Assembly: GCF_006094695.1 (NCBI RefSeq)
Contig: NZ_CP035103.1
Location: 1,364,001-1,428,000, forward strand
Length of the DNA stretch: 64,000 nt
Direction: 5' to 3'
Source of the DNA: Kocuria rosea
GTDB taxonomy: Bacteria; Actinomycetota; Actinomycetes; Actinomycetales; Micrococcaceae
The notes beneath the pieces were generated by a model. The model was given only the letters and a program-made list of their open reading frames with translations, did not search any database and was not told the DNA's origin. A program made the position numbers and the translations under genes. This document shows, piece after piece, positions 15,616 through 24,858 of the stretch (positions are counted from its first letter, which is position 1; the number at the start of each line of letters is the position of its first letter).

Positions 15616-17529
15616 ATGCCTGTCACCTCCACCACCGCCCAGCGCGCCGACCTCCGCAACGTGGCCATCGTGGCCCACGTCGACCACGGCAAGACCACCA
15701 TCGTGGACGCGATGCTCCAGCAGACGCACGCGTTCTCCGCCCACGGTGAGGTCGAGGAGCGCGTGATGGACTCCGGTGACCTGGAGCGCGAGAAGGGGAT
15801 CACGATCCTCGCCAAGAACACCACGGTGTTCTACGACGGTCCCTCCGCCGAGGGGGAGACCATCACCATCAACGTCATCGACACCCCCGGCCACGCCGAT
15901 TTCGGCGGCGAGGTCGAGCGCGGCCTGTCCATGGTCGACGGCGTCGTGCTGCTCGTGGACGCCTCCGAGGGCCCGCTGCCGCAGACCCGCTTCGTGCTGC
16001 GCAAGGCCCTCGAGGCCAAGCTCCCCGTGATCCTCGTGGTCAACAAGGTCGACCGCCCGGACGCCCGGATCGAGGAGGTCGTGCACGAGTCCATGGACCT
16101 GCTGCTGGGCCTGGCCTCGGACATCTCCGAGGACGAGCCGGACCTGGACCTGGACGCCGTCCTGGACGTGCCCGTGGTCTACGCCGCGGGCCGTGACGGC
16201 CGGGCCTCCCTGACGCAGCCCGAGAACGGCGGCCTGCCGGACAACGAGGACCTCGAGCCGCTGTTCGCGACCATCATCAAGCACGTCCCCGCGCCCTCCT
16301 ACGACCCCGAGGGCGTGCTCCAGGCGCACGTGACCAACCTGGACGCCTCCCCGTTCCTGGGCCGTCTCGCCCTGCTGCGCATCTTCAACGGCACCCTCAA
16401 GAAGGGCCAGACCGTGGCCTGGGCGCGCGCCAACGGCGAGCTCAAGAACGTGCGGATCTCCGAGCTGCTGGCCACCAAGGGCCTGGACCGCGTCCCGGCC
16501 GACTCCGCCGGCGCCGGCGAGATCGTGGCCGTGGCCGGGATCGAGGACATCACCATCGGCGAGACCCTCACCGACCCGGAGAACCCGCAGCCGCTGCCCC
16601 TGATCACGGTGGACGACCCCGCGATCTCCATGACCATCGGCATCAACACCTCCCCGCTGGCCGGCCGCACCAAGGGCACCAAGGTCACGGCCCGCCAGGT
16701 CAAGGACCGCCTCGACAAGGAGCTCGTCGGCAACGTCTCGCTCAAGGTGCTCCCCACCCAGCGCCCCGACGCCTGGGAGGTCCAGGGCCGCGGCGAGCTG
16801 GCCCTGGCGATCCTGGTGGAGCAGATGCGCCGCGAGGGCTTCGAGCTGACCGCGGGCAAGCCCCAGGTCGTGACCAAGACCGTCGACGGCAAGGTGCACG
16901 AGCCCTACGAGCACATGACGATCGACGTCCCCGACGAGTTCCTCGGCGCCGTGACCCAGCTGATGGCCGGGCGCAAGGGCCGCATGGAGGCCATGGCCAA
17001 CCACGGCACCGGCTGGGTGCGGATGGAGTTCAAGGTCCCCGCCCGCGGGCTGATCGGCTTCCGCACCCGGTTCCTCACCGAGACCCGCGGCGCCGGCATC
17101 GCGTCCTCCTACGCCGACGGCTACGAGCCGTGGGCCGGGGACATCGAGTACCGCACCAACGGCTCGATGATCGCCGACCGCGCCGGCGTGGTCACCCCGT
17201 TCGCCATGATCAACCTGCAGGAGCGCGGGTCCTTCTTCGTGGAGCCCACCTCCGAGGTCTACCAGGGCATGATCGTGGGCGAGAACTCCCGTGCCGACGA
17301 CATGGACGTGAACATCACGAAGGAGAAGAAGCTCACCAACATGCGTGCGGCCTCCTCCGACACCTTCGAGAACCTCACGCCCCCGCGCAAGCTGACCCTC
17401 GAGGAGTCCCTCGAGTTCGCCCGCGAGGACGAGTGCGTGGAGGTCACCCCGGACGCCATCCGCATCCGCAAGGTGATCCTCGACGCCAACGAGCGGATGA
17501 AGGCGCACCGGGCCCGGGCCCGCGCCTGA
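15616..17529 (+). CDS. typA: Translational GTPase TypA/BipA
   Basis: A 637-residue ribosome-binding GTPase. G1 AHVDHGKTT (about residues 21-29), G3 [13 protein letters not shown]4 NKVD, then EF-G-like domains II, III and V, and the TypA-specific C-terminal domain (from about residue 490, including GKAKN-type basic loops). The length and full domain set match active TypA. The family helps 50S assembly and stress growth, notably in the cold. The ATG at 15616 was chosen because [26 protein letters not shown] is the family N-terminus and it follows the leader with a promoter. mshB starts 37 bases downstream on the same strand. Confidence 0.96.
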   Translation: MPVTSTTAQRADLRNVAIVAHVDHGKTTIVDAMLQQTHAFSAHGEVEERVMDSGDLEREKGITILAKNTTVFYDGPSAEGETITINVIDTPGHADFGGEVERGLSMVDGVVLLVDASEGPLPQTRFVLRKALEAKLPVILVVNKVDRPDARIEEVVHESMDLLLGLASDISEDEPDLDLDAVLDVPVVYAAGRDGRASLTQPENGGLPDNEDLEPLFATIIKHVPAPSYDPEGVLQAHVTNLDASPFLGRLALLRIFNGTLKKGQTVAWARANGELKNVRISELLATKGLDRVPADSAGAGEIVAVAGIEDITIGETLTDPENPQPLPLITVDDPAISMTIGINTSPLAGRTKGTKVTARQVKDRLDKELVGNVSLKVLPTQRPDAWEVQGRGELALAILVEQMRREGFELTAGKPQVVTKTVDGKVHEPYEHMTIDVPDEFLGAVTQLMAGRKGRMEAMANHGTGWVRMEFKVPARGLIGFRTRFLTETRGAGIASSYADGYEPWAGDIEYRTNGSMIADRAGVVTPFAMINLQERGSFFVEPTSEVYQGMIVGENSRADDMDVNITKEKKLTNMRAASSDTFENLTPPRKLTLEESLEFAREDECVEVTPDAIRIRKVILDANERMKAHRARARA

Positions 17530-17566
17530 CCCCGGACCGCAGCAGCACCGCGCAGCAGGCCCGGCC

Positions 17567-18922
17567 GTGACCCAGCCCGTCCCGTACTACCCCGAGCAGG
17601 GCGTCCTCGTGCGCGAGGACGCCCTGCCGGGGCTGCTGCCCCCGGGCCTGCGCCCGGAGGACGCCCGGCTCCTGTTCGTGCACGCCCACCCCGACGACGA
17701 GTCCATCGCCACCGGCGCCACCATGGGCCGCTACGCGGAGCTCGGCGCGCGGGTCGTGCTGCTCACCATGACCCGCGGCGAGCGCGGCGAGGTCATCCCC
17801 GAGCCGCTGCACGCCCTCGAGGTCGGCCGGCCGGGGTGCACCGACGACGGCACGGCCCTGGGCCGCCACCGGGTCGGCGAGCTCGACGCCGCCGCGGCCC
17901 GCCTGGGCGTGGCCGAGCGCTTCTTCGCGGGGGAGCCCCCCGCCCTGGACCCCGCCGTGGGCTTCGCCGGCGGCACGGGCCACTACCACGACTCCGGCAT
18001 GTCCTGGGGCCCGGACGGGCGGGCCGCCCCCGCCGAGGACTCCTCGCCGCACAGCCTCACCGCGGCCGCGGCCGACGAGGCCGCCGCCCACGTCGCCGCG
18101 GCGGTCCGGGCCGTGCGCCCGCACGTGCTCGTCACCTACGACGACGACGGCGGCTACGGCCACCCCGACCACGTCCGCACCTCCGCCGTCGCGGTGCGCG
18201 GCGCCGAGCTGGCCGCCCGTCCGGGCGCGGACGCCGACGGGGAGCCCGTCGACCCCTGGCACACCCCCCTCGTGTGGGCCGTCGAGGGCGAGGCGCGGTC
18301 CGAGGACCCGCGGCCGCAGGCCGCGGTGCACGGCTCCGCCGGGCGCAAGCGGGCCGCCATGGCCGCCCACGCCACCCAGCTGGTGCTCTCCGGGGACGGC
18401 TCGCGCTTCGCCCTCTCGAACGGGGTGTGGCAGCCCTTCAGCGCCCTCGAGACCTACCGGCTGCTCGCCGGGGACCCGGACGCGGTCGCCGCGGAGGAGG
18501 AGACGCCCGGTCGCGCCCGGGCATCCGTGCTCTCGGCCCTCGTGACGTCCGTCGCGGCCGGGGCCGTGGCGGCGTCCGTGGCCACGGTGCTGCACAGCGC
18601 CGTCTGGTACGCGCCCGCCGGGTGGTGGCTCCCGTGGGGGCTGCTCTTCGCGACCGCCCTGCTGCTCAGCGTGTCCCTGTGGGTCGGCACCGCGACCCGC
18701 CGCGTGTGGGCCGCCGCCGTGCCGGGGCTGACCGGCTACCTCGTCTCCTGGCTCTTCGCCTACGGCGGGGACGGTTCCGTGATCGTCGTGACGGACCCCG
18801 GCACGCCCGTGGGGATCCTGGGGCTGGCCTGGTTCGGGCTGGTCTTCGCGACGACCCTGCTGTCCGTGCTCGTCACGGCCCGGTGGCTGCGCGCCCGGCG
18901 GCGCAGGACCGGCGCGGGCTGA
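17567..18922 (+). CDS. mshB: MshB-type GlcNAc-Ins deacetylase fused to a C-terminal membrane domain
   Basis: A 451-residue protein. Residues 1-300 form a LmbE/PIG-L zinc deacetylase: HAHPDDESIATGAT (His/Asp/Asp ligands, about residues 39-52) and DDDGGYGHPDHVRTS (about 187-201). GYGHPDH and DDESIATG favour MshB (N-acetylglucosaminyl-inositol deacetylase of mycothiol synthesis) over the related amidase Mca. From about residue 325 the chain carries four hydrophobic segments (for example VLSALVTSVAAGAVAASVATV and LLFATALLLSVSLWVG) and ends in a basic tail, so the enzyme should be membrane-tethered. Mycobacterial MshB is about 300 residues, so the membrane part is an added domain (DUF6113-like). 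Start is GTG, 37 bases after typA. Confidence 0.88.
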   Translation: MTQPVPYYPEQGVLVREDALPGLLPPGLRPEDARLLFVHAHPDDESIATGATMGRYAELGARVVLLTMTRGERGEVIPEPLHALEVGRPGCTDDGTALGRHRVGELDAAAARLGVAERFFAGEPPALDPAVGFAGGTGHYHDSGMSWGPDGRAAPAEDSSPHSLTAAAADEAAAHVAAAVRAVRPHVLVTYDDDGGYGHPDHVRTSAVAVRGAELAARPGADADGEPVDPWHTPLVWAVEGEARSEDPRPQAAVHGSAGRKRAAMAAHATQLVLSGDGSRFALSNGVWQPFSALETYRLLAGDPDAVAAEEETPGRARASVLSALVTSVAAGAVAASVATVLHSAVWYAPAGWWLPWGLLFATALLLSVSLWVGTATRRVWAAAVPGLTGYLVSWLFAYGGDGSVIVVTDPGTPVGILGLAWFGLVFATTLLSVLVTARWLRARRRRTGAG

Positions 18923-18957
18923 GCCCCCCCGGCGCCCGCCTGGGCGGAGCCCGGTGC

Positions 18958-19248
18958 TCAGGCCCCCCGGGGCCGGCGCCGCGGCGGCGCGGGCGGGACC
19001 ACCCGGACGGCCCGGATCCCGCCGGCGCCGATCAGCACGTCCCCCCGGCGGGTCCGCACCGTGACGGACTCCTCGTCGGCGGCCAGCAGCTCGCCCAGCG
19101 CGTCGGTGAGCGGCAGCCCGGAGGCGTCGTCGGCCGGCAGGGCGTAGCGCACGCTCACGCGCGTACCAGCCGGCAGGCCGGTGAGCAGGCCCAGCGCCGA
19201 AGATGACGTCCCGGACGGCGATGTTGAGCCGGATGTCGGATGCTCCAT
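18958..19248 (-). CDS. Small SH3-like protein resembling the N-terminal domain of Rv0428c-type acetyltransferases
   Basis: A 96-residue protein. Residues 1-25 are Ser/Thr/Gly-rich; the rest (VSVRYALP, TDALGELLAADEESVTVRTRRGDVLIGAGGIRAVRVVPP) resembles the small beta-barrel that precedes the GNAT domain in mycobacterial Rv0428c-like proteins, but no acetyltransferase domain follows. It may be a free-standing version. The ATG at 19248 is preferred to one at 19257 because a -10 box (TAGGAT) sits 7 bases before it. It is divergent from fdxA. Confidence 0.6.
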   Translation of the reverse strand: MEHPTSGSTSPSGTSSSALGLLTGLPAGTRVSVRYALPADDASGLPLTDALGELLAADEESVTVRTRRGDVLIGAGGIRAVRVVPPAPPRRRPRGA

Positions 19249-19255
19249 GGCTGTC

Positions 19256-19261
19256 ATCCTA
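19256..19261 (-). promoter_or_regulatory. -10 box (TAGGAT), leaderless promoter
   Basis: Seven bases before the ATG at 19248 on the minus strand. It overlaps the ATG at 19257, which argues against that start. Confidence 0.5.
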
Positions 19262-19277
19262 GCCAGGGCACCGTGGC

Positions 19278-19283
19278 TAGACT
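19278..19283 (+). promoter_or_regulatory. -10 box (TAGACT) of the fdxA-dapC promoter
   Basis: Predicts a transcript start near 19290 and a 30-base leader that contains the ribosome-binding site GGAGAAAGG. Confidence 0.5.
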
Positions 19284-19319
19284 GGTCGGAGCAATCCCAG
19301 GAGAAAGGTTCGAACCGCC

Positions 19320-19652
19320 GTGACCTACGTCATCGCCCAGCCCTGTGTCGACGTGAAGGACAAGGCCTGCGTCGAGGAGTGCCCCGTCGACTGCATCTAC
19401 GAGGGGGAGCGCTCGCTCTACATCCACCCCGACGAGTGCGTGGACTGCGGTGCGTGCGAACCGGTGTGCCCCGTCGAGGCCATCTACTACGAGGACGACA
19501 CCCCCGAGGAGTGGGCCGACTACTACAAGGCGAACGTCGAGTTCTTCGACGACCTCGGCTCGCCCGGTGGCGCCGCGAAGCTCGGCAACACGCACACGGA
19601 CCACCCCATGATCGCGGCGCTGCCCCCGCAGAACCAGGACGTCGCCCTGTGA
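19320..19652 (+). CDS. fdxA: Seven-iron/8Fe-type ferredoxin FdxA
   Basis: A 110-residue electron carrier. CVDVKDKACVEECPVDC and CVDCGACEPVCPVEAIYYEDD hold the cysteines for one 3Fe-4S and one 4Fe-4S cluster; the long C-terminal extension (about residues 60-110) is typical of actinobacterial FdxA/FdxC. Start is GTG at 19320 after GGAGAAAGG. The stop overlaps the dapC start (GTGA); this fdxA-dapC pairing is conserved in actinobacteria (fdxC-dapC in mycobacteria). It probably supplies electrons to housekeeping ferredoxin-dependent enzymes; the link to DapC is positional, not mechanistic. Confidence 0.95.
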   Translation: MTYVIAQPCVDVKDKACVEECPVDCIYEGERSLYIHPDECVDCGACEPVCPVEAIYYEDDTPEEWADYYKANVEFFDDLGSPGGAAKLGNTHTDHPMIAALPPQNQDVAL

Positions 19653-20794
19653 CGCAGGGGGACCGTTCCTTCGGCCTCGCCCTGCCCGACTACCCGTGGG
19701 ACACGATGGCCCCGTACCGGGCTGTCGCCGCGGAGCACCCCGGTGGGGTCGTGGACCTGTCCATCGGCACGCCCGTGGACCCCACGCCCCTGGTCGTCCA
19801 GGACGCGCTGGCCGCCGCCGCCGACGCCCACGGCTACCCGACCACCCACGGCACCCCCGCCCTGCGCGAGGCCGTCGTCGCCTGGTACGCGCGGCGCCGC
19901 GGCGTGACCGGCCTGGACCCCGCCGCGGTCATGCCCACGGTCGGCTCCAAGGAGCTGGTCGCCTGGCTGCCGCTGCTGCTCGGCCTGCGCCCCGGCGACG
20001 TCGTCGTGCGGCCCACGGTCGCCTACCCGACCTACGACATCGGGGCCCAGCTGGCGGGCGCCGAGGCCGTGGCCGCGGACGACCTCGACGAGCTCGACGA
20101 CGACGTGCGCTCCCGCGTGCGCATGGTGTGGCTGAACTCGCCCGCCAACCCCACCGGCATCGTCCGGGACGCGGCGTCGCTGCGGCGGGTGGTCGACCAG
20201 GCCCGCGCCCTCGGGGCCGTGGTCGCCTCCGACGAGTGCTACGCCGAGCTCGGCTGGGGCGCCTGGGACGTCCAGCAGGGCGGCGCCCCGGTCCCGTCGG
20301 TGCTCGACCCCCGGGTCAGCGGCGGGGACCACTCCCTGCTGCTGTCCGCGTACTCCCTGTCGAAGCAGTCCAACGCCGCCGGCTACCGGGCCGCGTTCCT
20401 CGCCGGCGACCCCCGGCTCATGGCGAGCCTCGTCAACTCCCGCAAGCACGCCGGGATGATCGTGCCCGCCCCGATCCAGGAGGCCATGCGGGCCGCCCTG
20501 GGCGACGACGCCCACGTCACCGCCCAGAAGGCGCTCTACCGGTCCCGCCGCGAGCGGCTCGTCCCCGCGGCCGAGGCCTTCGGGCTGCGGGTCGAGCACT
20601 CCGAGGCCGGGCTCTACCTGTGGTGCACGGCGGGGGAGGACACCTGGACCACGGTGCAGCGCTTCGCGGAGCGGGGCGTCGTGGTGGGCCCGGGGGTGTT
20701 CTACGGCACGGCCGGCGAGGGGTACGTGCGTCTCGCCCTGACCGCCACCGACGAGCGCATCGACGCCGCCGTGGAGCGCCTCGGCCGCGCCTGA
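19649..20794 (+). CDS. dapC: Succinyldiaminopimelate transaminase DapC
   Basis: A 381-residue fold-type I aminotransferase for lysine/peptidoglycan DAP synthesis by the succinylase route (N-succinyl-2-amino-6-ketopimelate plus glutamate). Visible: LPDYPWDTMAPYR at the N-terminus, NSPANPTGIV (the Asn/Pro substrate and PLP contacts), SDECYAELGW (PLP-binding Asp and Tyr) and SAYSLSKQSNAAGYRAAF with the PLP Lys. The GTG at 19649 overlaps the fdxA stop. dapD and dapE lie 4-5 kb downstream, in keeping with the same pathway. Glutamate:DapC versus other class I transaminases is settled by the context. Confidence 0.93.
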   Translation: MTQGDRSFGLALPDYPWDTMAPYRAVAAEHPGGVVDLSIGTPVDPTPLVVQDALAAAADAHGYPTTHGTPALREAVVAWYARRRGVTGLDPAAVMPTVGSKELVAWLPLLLGLRPGDVVVRPTVAYPTYDIGAQLAGAEAVAADDLDELDDDVRSRVRMVWLNSPANPTGIVRDAASLRRVVDQARALGAVVASDECYAELGWGAWDVQQGGAPVPSVLDPRVSGGDHSLLLSAYSLSKQSNAAGYRAAFLAGDPRLMASLVNSRKHAGMIVPAPIQEAMRAALGDDAHVTAQKALYRSRRERLVPAAEAFGLRVEHSEAGLYLWCTAGEDTWTTVQRFAERGVVVGPGVFYGTAGEGYVRLALTATDERIDAAVERLGRA

Positions 20795-20842
20795 CACGGT
20801 CCCCGGCGCCGCCGGGATTGGTCGCGGCGCGGACGGAGCAGG

Positions 20843-20848
20843 TAGGTT
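20843..20848 (+). promoter_or_regulatory. Putative gltA promoter -10 (TAGGTT)
   Basis: A TTGGTC at 20818-20823 could be the -35 (19-base spacing). The leader is about 105 bases; GGAGG at 20948-20952 is the ribosome-binding site. Confidence 0.4.
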
Positions 20849-20958
20849 GGACCCTGACGATCGCTGTGTCCCGGGACACGGCCGTGCTGCGCCGACGGTG
20901 GCGCCCGGCGCGGCGACCACGGGCACCGGACACCGACATCCACTCGCGGAGGACGAAC

Positions 20959-22257
20959 ATGACTGAGTCTGCACAGAAGACCGGGACGGCCCGGCTCGAC
21001 TACGGGAACGGAAGCCCCCTCGAGCTGCCCCTCCAGGACGCCACCGAGGGCAACCGCGGCTACGCGATCACGAACATGCTCAAGGAGACCGGCAACGTCG
21101 CCTTCGACCCCGGGTTCATGAACACGGCGAACGCGCGCTCCGCCATCACCTACATCGACGGCAACAACGGCATCCTCCGGTACCGGGGCTACCCGATCGA
21201 GGAGCTCGCCCAGCACTCCAGCTTCATCGAGACCGCCTACCTGCTCATCTACGGCGAGCTGCCCTCGCCGTCCGAGCTCGAGGACTTCGACACCCGGATC
21301 CGCCGGCACACCATGGTCCACGAGGACCTCAAGAGCTTCTTCAACGGGTTCCCGCGCAACGCCCACCCGATGCCCGTGCTGTCCTCGGCCGTCTCGGCGC
21401 TGTCCACGTTCTACGGGGACTCCCTCGACCCGTTCGACCAGGAGCAGGTGGAGATCTCCACCATCCGGCTGCTCGCGAAGGTGCCCACCCTGGCCGCCTA
21501 CGCCTACAAGAAGTCCAAGGGCGAGCCGATGCTCTACCCGCAGAACGACCTCAGCTACACGGAGAACTTCCTGCGCATGTGCTTCGGCGTGCCCGCCGAG
21601 GACTACGAGATCGACCCGGCCATGGCGAAGGCCCTGGACGTGCTGCTGATGCTGCACGCGGACCACGAGCAGAACTGCTCCACCTCCACCGTCCGGCTCG
21701 TGGGCTCCTCCCACGCCAACATGTTCGCCTCGGTCTCCGCGGGCATCAACGCCCTCTACGGCCCGCTGCACGGCGGCGCGAACGAGGCCGTGCTCGCGAT
21801 GCTCAACCGGATCGAGACGCAGGGCGTGACGCCCGAGGACTTCATGGAGCAGGTCAAGAACAAGGAGTCCGGCGCCCGGCTCATGGGCTTCGGCCACCGG
21901 GTCTACAAGAACTACGACCCCCGGGCCCGCATCGTCAAGGACTACGCCCACGAGATCCTCGAGAAGCTGGGCGGCAACGACCAGCAGCTCGAGATCGCCA
22001 TGCGGCTCGAGGAGAAGGCCCTCGCCGACGACTACTTCGTGGAGCGCAAGCTCTACCCGAACGTCGACTTCTACACGGGCCTCATCTACAAGGCGATGGG
22101 CTTCCCCGAGAAGATGTTCACCGTCCTCTTCGCGATCGGCCGGCTGCCCGGCTGGATCGCCCAGTGGCGGGAGATGATCGAGGACCCGGAGACCAAGATC
22201 GGCCGCCCGCGCCAGCTCTACGTGGGCGAGGGCGAGCGGCACTACCCGCAGCGCTGA
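20959..22257 (+). CDS. gltA: Citrate synthase (type II)
   Basis: A 432-residue enzyme condensing oxaloacetate with acetyl-CoA at the entry of the TCA cycle. Catalytic elements: HADHEQNCSTSTVR (His), GPLHGGANEAVLAML (His), GFGHRVYKNYDPRA (His/Arg) and the C-terminal IGRPRQLYVG. The long N-terminal domain (RGYAITNMLKETGNVAFDPGFMNT) is that of the hexameric NADH-sensitive type II enzyme found in Gram-negatives and actinobacteria. ATG with GGAGG 6 bases upstream. The gene is monocistronic, with its own promoter and a strong hairpin after the stop. Confidence 0.96.
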   Translation: MTESAQKTGTARLDYGNGSPLELPLQDATEGNRGYAITNMLKETGNVAFDPGFMNTANARSAITYIDGNNGILRYRGYPIEELAQHSSFIETAYLLIYGELPSPSELEDFDTRIRRHTMVHEDLKSFFNGFPRNAHPMPVLSSAVSALSTFYGDSLDPFDQEQVEISTIRLLAKVPTLAAYAYKKSKGEPMLYPQNDLSYTENFLRMCFGVPAEDYEIDPAMAKALDVLLMLHADHEQNCSTSTVRLVGSSHANMFASVSAGINALYGPLHGGANEAVLAMLNRIETQGVTPEDFMEQVKNKESGARLMGFGHRVYKNYDPRARIVKDYAHEILEKLGGNDQQLEIAMRLEEKALADDYFVERKLYPNVDFYTGLIYKAMGFPEKMFTVLFAIGRLPGWIAQWREMIEDPETKIGRPRQLYVGEGERHYPQR

Positions 22258-22270
22258 GCAGTCCCGGCAC

Positions 22271-22322
22271 CGGCGGACGCCGGGCCCGTCCCCTTCGCGG
22301 GGCGCGGGCCCGGCGTCCGCCG
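22271..22322 (+). terminator. Large perfect hairpin after gltA
   Basis: Arms 22271-22288 and 22305-22322 are exact reverse complements (18 bp) and enclose a small CCCC/GGGG inner stem. It starts 14 bases after the gltA stop. There is no long U-tract, so it may act as an intrinsic terminator of the GC-rich actinobacterial type or as a 3'-end stabiliser. Confidence 0.7.
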
Positions 22323-22345
22323 TTCCGCGCCGGCGCCCGCCCCGG

Positions 22346-22351
22346 TAGCGT
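22346..22351 (+). promoter_or_regulatory. -10 box (TAGCGT), leaderless promoter
   Basis: Six bases before the ATG at 22358. Confidence 0.55.
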
Positions 22352-22357
22352 GGTCGC

Positions 22358-22723
22358 ATGAGCGAGCAGCGGCACACCCCGGACCGGATCACCGAGCTCG
22401 GCCCGGACGACGTCTTCGTCTTCGGCTCCAACGCCCGGGGCGCCCACCTCGCGGGCGCGGCGCGCACGGCCGTCGAGCGCTTCGGCGCCGTCCCGGGCCG
22501 GGGGCACGGCCTGCAGGGGCGCTCGTACGCGATCGACAGCATGAGCGGGCTCCCGGAGCTCGAGCGGGAGGCGGCCGCGTTCGTGGCCTTCGCCCGGGAG
22601 CACCCCGAGCTGACGTTCTGGCTCACCCGGGTGGGCACGGGCATCGCCGGCCACGACGAGCGGCGGGTGGCCGCCCTGTTCGCCGACGCCCCGCCGAACG
22701 TGGTCCGGCCCCGGGGCTGGTGA
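22358..22723 (+). CDS. Small conserved protein of a phage-associated (A1S_2505-like) family
   Basis: A 121-residue protein. DDVFVFGSNARGAHLAGAARTAVERFGAVPGRGHGLQGRSYAID followed by LTFWLTRVGTGIAGHDERRVAALFADAPPNVVRPRGW matches a small family often annotated as a phage tail-fibre or hypothetical protein; the FGSN, glycine-rich and VGTGIAG patterns are reminiscent of macro-like nucleotide-binding folds. I cannot assign a biochemical activity. No other phage gene is near. It is probably leaderless (-10 box 6 bases before ATG). The short gap to the convergent galE (20 bases) holds no clear terminator. Confidence 0.7.
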   Translation: MSEQRHTPDRITELGPDDVFVFGSNARGAHLAGAARTAVERFGAVPGRGHGLQGRSYAIDSMSGLPELEREAAAFVAFAREHPELTFWLTRVGTGIAGHDERRVAALFADAPPNVVRPRGW

Positions 22724-22743
22724 GCCCCGGGCCGGACCGGCGC

Positions 22744-23766
22744 TCAGGCGCCCGCGGCGTAGCCCTCGGGGTTGCTCCGCTGCCAGTTCCAGTGGTCCCG
22801 GCACATCGTGTCGAGGTCCCGGTCGGCGGACCAGCCCAGCTCGGCCAGGGCCGTCGACGGATCGGCGTAGGACACCGCGGCGTCGCCGGGCCGCCGGTCC
22901 GTGATCTCGTAGGGGATGCTGCGCCCGGAGGCCCGCTCGAAGGCGGCGTGCACCTCGAGCACCGAGTAGCCCTTGCCCGTGCCCAGGTTCCAGGTGCGCA
23001 CCCCGCCGTGCTCGGTGATGTGGTCCAGGGCCCTGAGGTGCCCGTCGGCGAGGTCCACCACGTGGATGTAGTCGCGCACGCCCGTCCCGTCGGCGGTCGG
23101 GTAGTCGGCGCCGTACACCTTCAGCTTCTCGCGCCGGCCCACGGCCACCTGGGCGATGAACGGCAGCAGGTTGTTCGGCACGCCCGAGGGGTCCTCGCCG
23201 ATCCGCCCGGACTCGTGGGCGCCCACCGGGTTGAAGTAGCGCAGCAGGGCGACGTTCCAGGACGGGTCCGACGCGGCGAGGTCCACGAGCATGTCCTCGA
23301 TGTGCTCCTTGGTCCGCCCGTACGGGTTCTGCGCGTCCATGGGCTGCTTCTCGGTCAGCGGCATCTCCTCGGGGGCGCCGTAGACCGTGGCCGAGGAGGA
23401 GAACACGATGGACCGGCAGCCGTGGGCCCCCATGGCGTCCAGCAGGTTGAGGGTGCCGGCCACGTTGGTGCGGTAGTACCACAGGGGCAGCTCGGCCGAC
23501 TCGCCGACGGCCTTGAGCCCGGCGAAGTGGATCACGGCCTCCGGGCGGTGCTCCGCGAACAGGGCGTCGAGTCCCGCGGGGTCGAGGAGGTCGACCTCCG
23601 CGAACGCCTCGACGGCGCGTCCCGCGAGCTCCTCGACCCGCTCCAGCGAGGTCCGCGAGGAGTTCGCGAGGTTGTCCATCACGACGACGTCGTGCCCGGC
23701 CCCCAGCAGGGCGAGGACGGTGTGCGAGCCGATGTAGCCGGTTCCCCCGGTGACGAGAATCTTCAT
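22744..23766 (-). CDS. galE: UDP-glucose 4-epimerase
   Basis: A 340-residue short-chain dehydrogenase/reductase that interconverts UDP-glucose and UDP-galactose. Visible: NAD-binding GGTGYIGSH (residues 7-15), SSSATVYG with the catalytic Ser, and NPYGRTK with the catalytic Tyr and Lys; [11 protein letters not shown] and the C-terminal [13 protein letters not shown] are GalE signatures. The ATG at 23766 has a -10 box (TACGCT) 6 bases upstream, so it should be leaderless. It probably feeds cell-wall or capsule polysaccharide synthesis; no other gal genes are in the window. Confidence 0.95.
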   Translation of the reverse strand: MKILVTGGTGYIGSHTVLALLGAGHDVVVMDNLANSSRTSLERVEELAGRAVEAFAEVDLLDPAGLDALFAEHRPEAVIHFAGLKAVGESAELPLWYYRTNVAGTLNLLDAMGAHGCRSIVFSSSATVYGAPEEMPLTEKQPMDAQNPYGRTKEHIEDMLVDLAASDPSWNVALLRYFNPVGAHESGRIGEDPSGVPNNLLPFIAQVAVGRREKLKVYGADYPTADGTGVRDYIHVVDLADGHLRALDHITEHGGVRTWNLGTGKGYSVLEVHAAFERASGRSIPYEITDRRPGDAAVSYADPSTALAELGWSADRDLDTMCRDHWNWQRSNPEGYAAGA

Positions 23767-23772
23767 GGCCCC

Positions 23773-23778
23773 AGCGTA
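23773..23778 (-). promoter_or_regulatory. -10 box (TACGCT), leaderless galE promoter
   Basis: Six bases before the ATG at 23766 on the minus strand. Confidence 0.55.
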
Positions 23779-23801
23779 TCGGCCGGGCCGCGGCGGTCCC
23801 G

Positions 23802-24725
23802 TCAGCGGCTCGCGAGGACCACCACGACGTCGTTGGGCGGGGGAGCGCCCTCCGGGTGCGCCTCGGCGGCGTCCACCCACCCCGGGGCGGGCGCGAAGCG
23901 GGCGGTGCGCTGGTCCGCCCGGACCCAGCTGCGCCCGTCGAAGGACACCTCGGCGACGCCCAGCGCGTCCGCCTGCGCGACCGCCCAGTGCGCCGCGGCC
24001 CAGCCCGCCGGCTCCCCGGGCGCCGGCACGACCACCCGGTCGCCGTCCGTGCGCGGGGCGGGCACCGCCGTGCGGAACGCGTCGCGGAGGGCGTCGGCCG
24101 CCCGGCGCGGGTCCCCGGGGTGCTCGGGGTCGTGGAGCACGCAGTTGAGCGAGCCCTCCGTGGCGCCGGTCAGGCTGCCGGCGAAGGCCCGGGCGAGGCC
24201 CTCGTGCCGCGCGTACGCCTCGGGGTGCCCGGAGCGCTGGACCGCCTGCGCGGCGTCGGTGACGGACATCGTCCGGTAGTCGAGCTCGGCGAGGCCGTCG
24301 TAGAAGGCGGCCGTGGCGTGGGCCGGGTCCATGATCTGCTCGACCGTGCCCCAGCCCTGGGAGGGGCGCTGCTGGAACAGCCCCACGGAGTCCCGGTCCC
24401 CGTAGTCGATGTTGACCAGCTGCGACTCCTGCATCGCGGTCGCCAGGGCCACGACCGCCGCGTACGGGTCGGTGCCGCGCGCCACGGACTCCGCGGTGAT
24501 CAGGGCGGCGTTGGCGGACTGCTCCGCGGACAGGGCGTGCCGCTGCCGCTGCCCGTCCCCGTCCGTGCTCGCGACCACGCACCGGGGCTCCCCGGCAGAG
24601 GGCCGCCCCGCGCGCAGCTCCACGGCCACGAGGACCCCCGCCGCGAGCACGGCGCCGACGAGCAGGAGCACGAACAGCGGCAGCCGCAGCGACCTGCTGC
24701 GGCGGCCGGGGACGGGGGAGGACAC
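23802..24725 (-). CDS. Membrane-anchored extracellular protein with lysozyme-like domain
   Basis: A 307-residue protein. A single N-terminal membrane segment (about residues 15-37) follows a basic start (PGRRSRSLR). The outer part carries [42 protein letters not shown], a motif shared by a large actinobacterial family that is often labelled heavy-metal transporter but looks like a transglycosylase/lysozyme-fold domain, with a Glu in MQES as possible catalytic acid. [20 protein letters not shown] is also conserved in the family. Cell-wall turnover is a reasonable guess. Start is GTG with AGGAG 6 bases upstream. Confidence 0.7.
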   Translation of the reverse strand: MSSPVPGRRSRSLRLPLFVLLLVGAVLAAGVLVAVELRAGRPSAGEPRCVVASTDGDGQRQRHALSAEQSANAALITAESVARGTDPYAAVVALATAMQESQLVNIDYGDRDSVGLFQQRPSQGWGTVEQIMDPAHATAAFYDGLAELDYRTMSVTDAAQAVQRSGHPEAYARHEGLARAFAGSLTGATEGSLNCVLHDPEHPGDPRRAADALRDAFRTAVPAPRTDGDRVVVPAPGEPAGWAAAHWAVAQADALGVAEVSFDGRSWVRADQRTARFAPAPGWVDAAEAHPEGAPPPNDVVVVLASR

Positions 24726-24791
24726 GGGCGCTCCTGGGCGGACGGGAGGACGGGCGGGGGGCGACGGGCGGGCAGGGACGGGTGGACGGGC

Positions 24792-24832
24792 GACGCCGCG
24801 CAGGGCGGGGCGGGCCCGTCCTGCGCGGCGTC
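24792..24832 (-). terminator. Hairpin after dapD
   Basis: Thirteen-base exact arms at 24792-24804 and 24820-24832, about 26 bases downstream of the dapD stop on the minus strand. Confidence 0.65.
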
Positions 24833-24858
24833 GGGCGGCGGGGCGGGGCCCGACGCGC

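Noticed and set aside
22358..22723. A prophage remnant at the phage-type small protein
   Set aside because: No integrase, attachment repeats or other phage genes; composition equals the surroundings.
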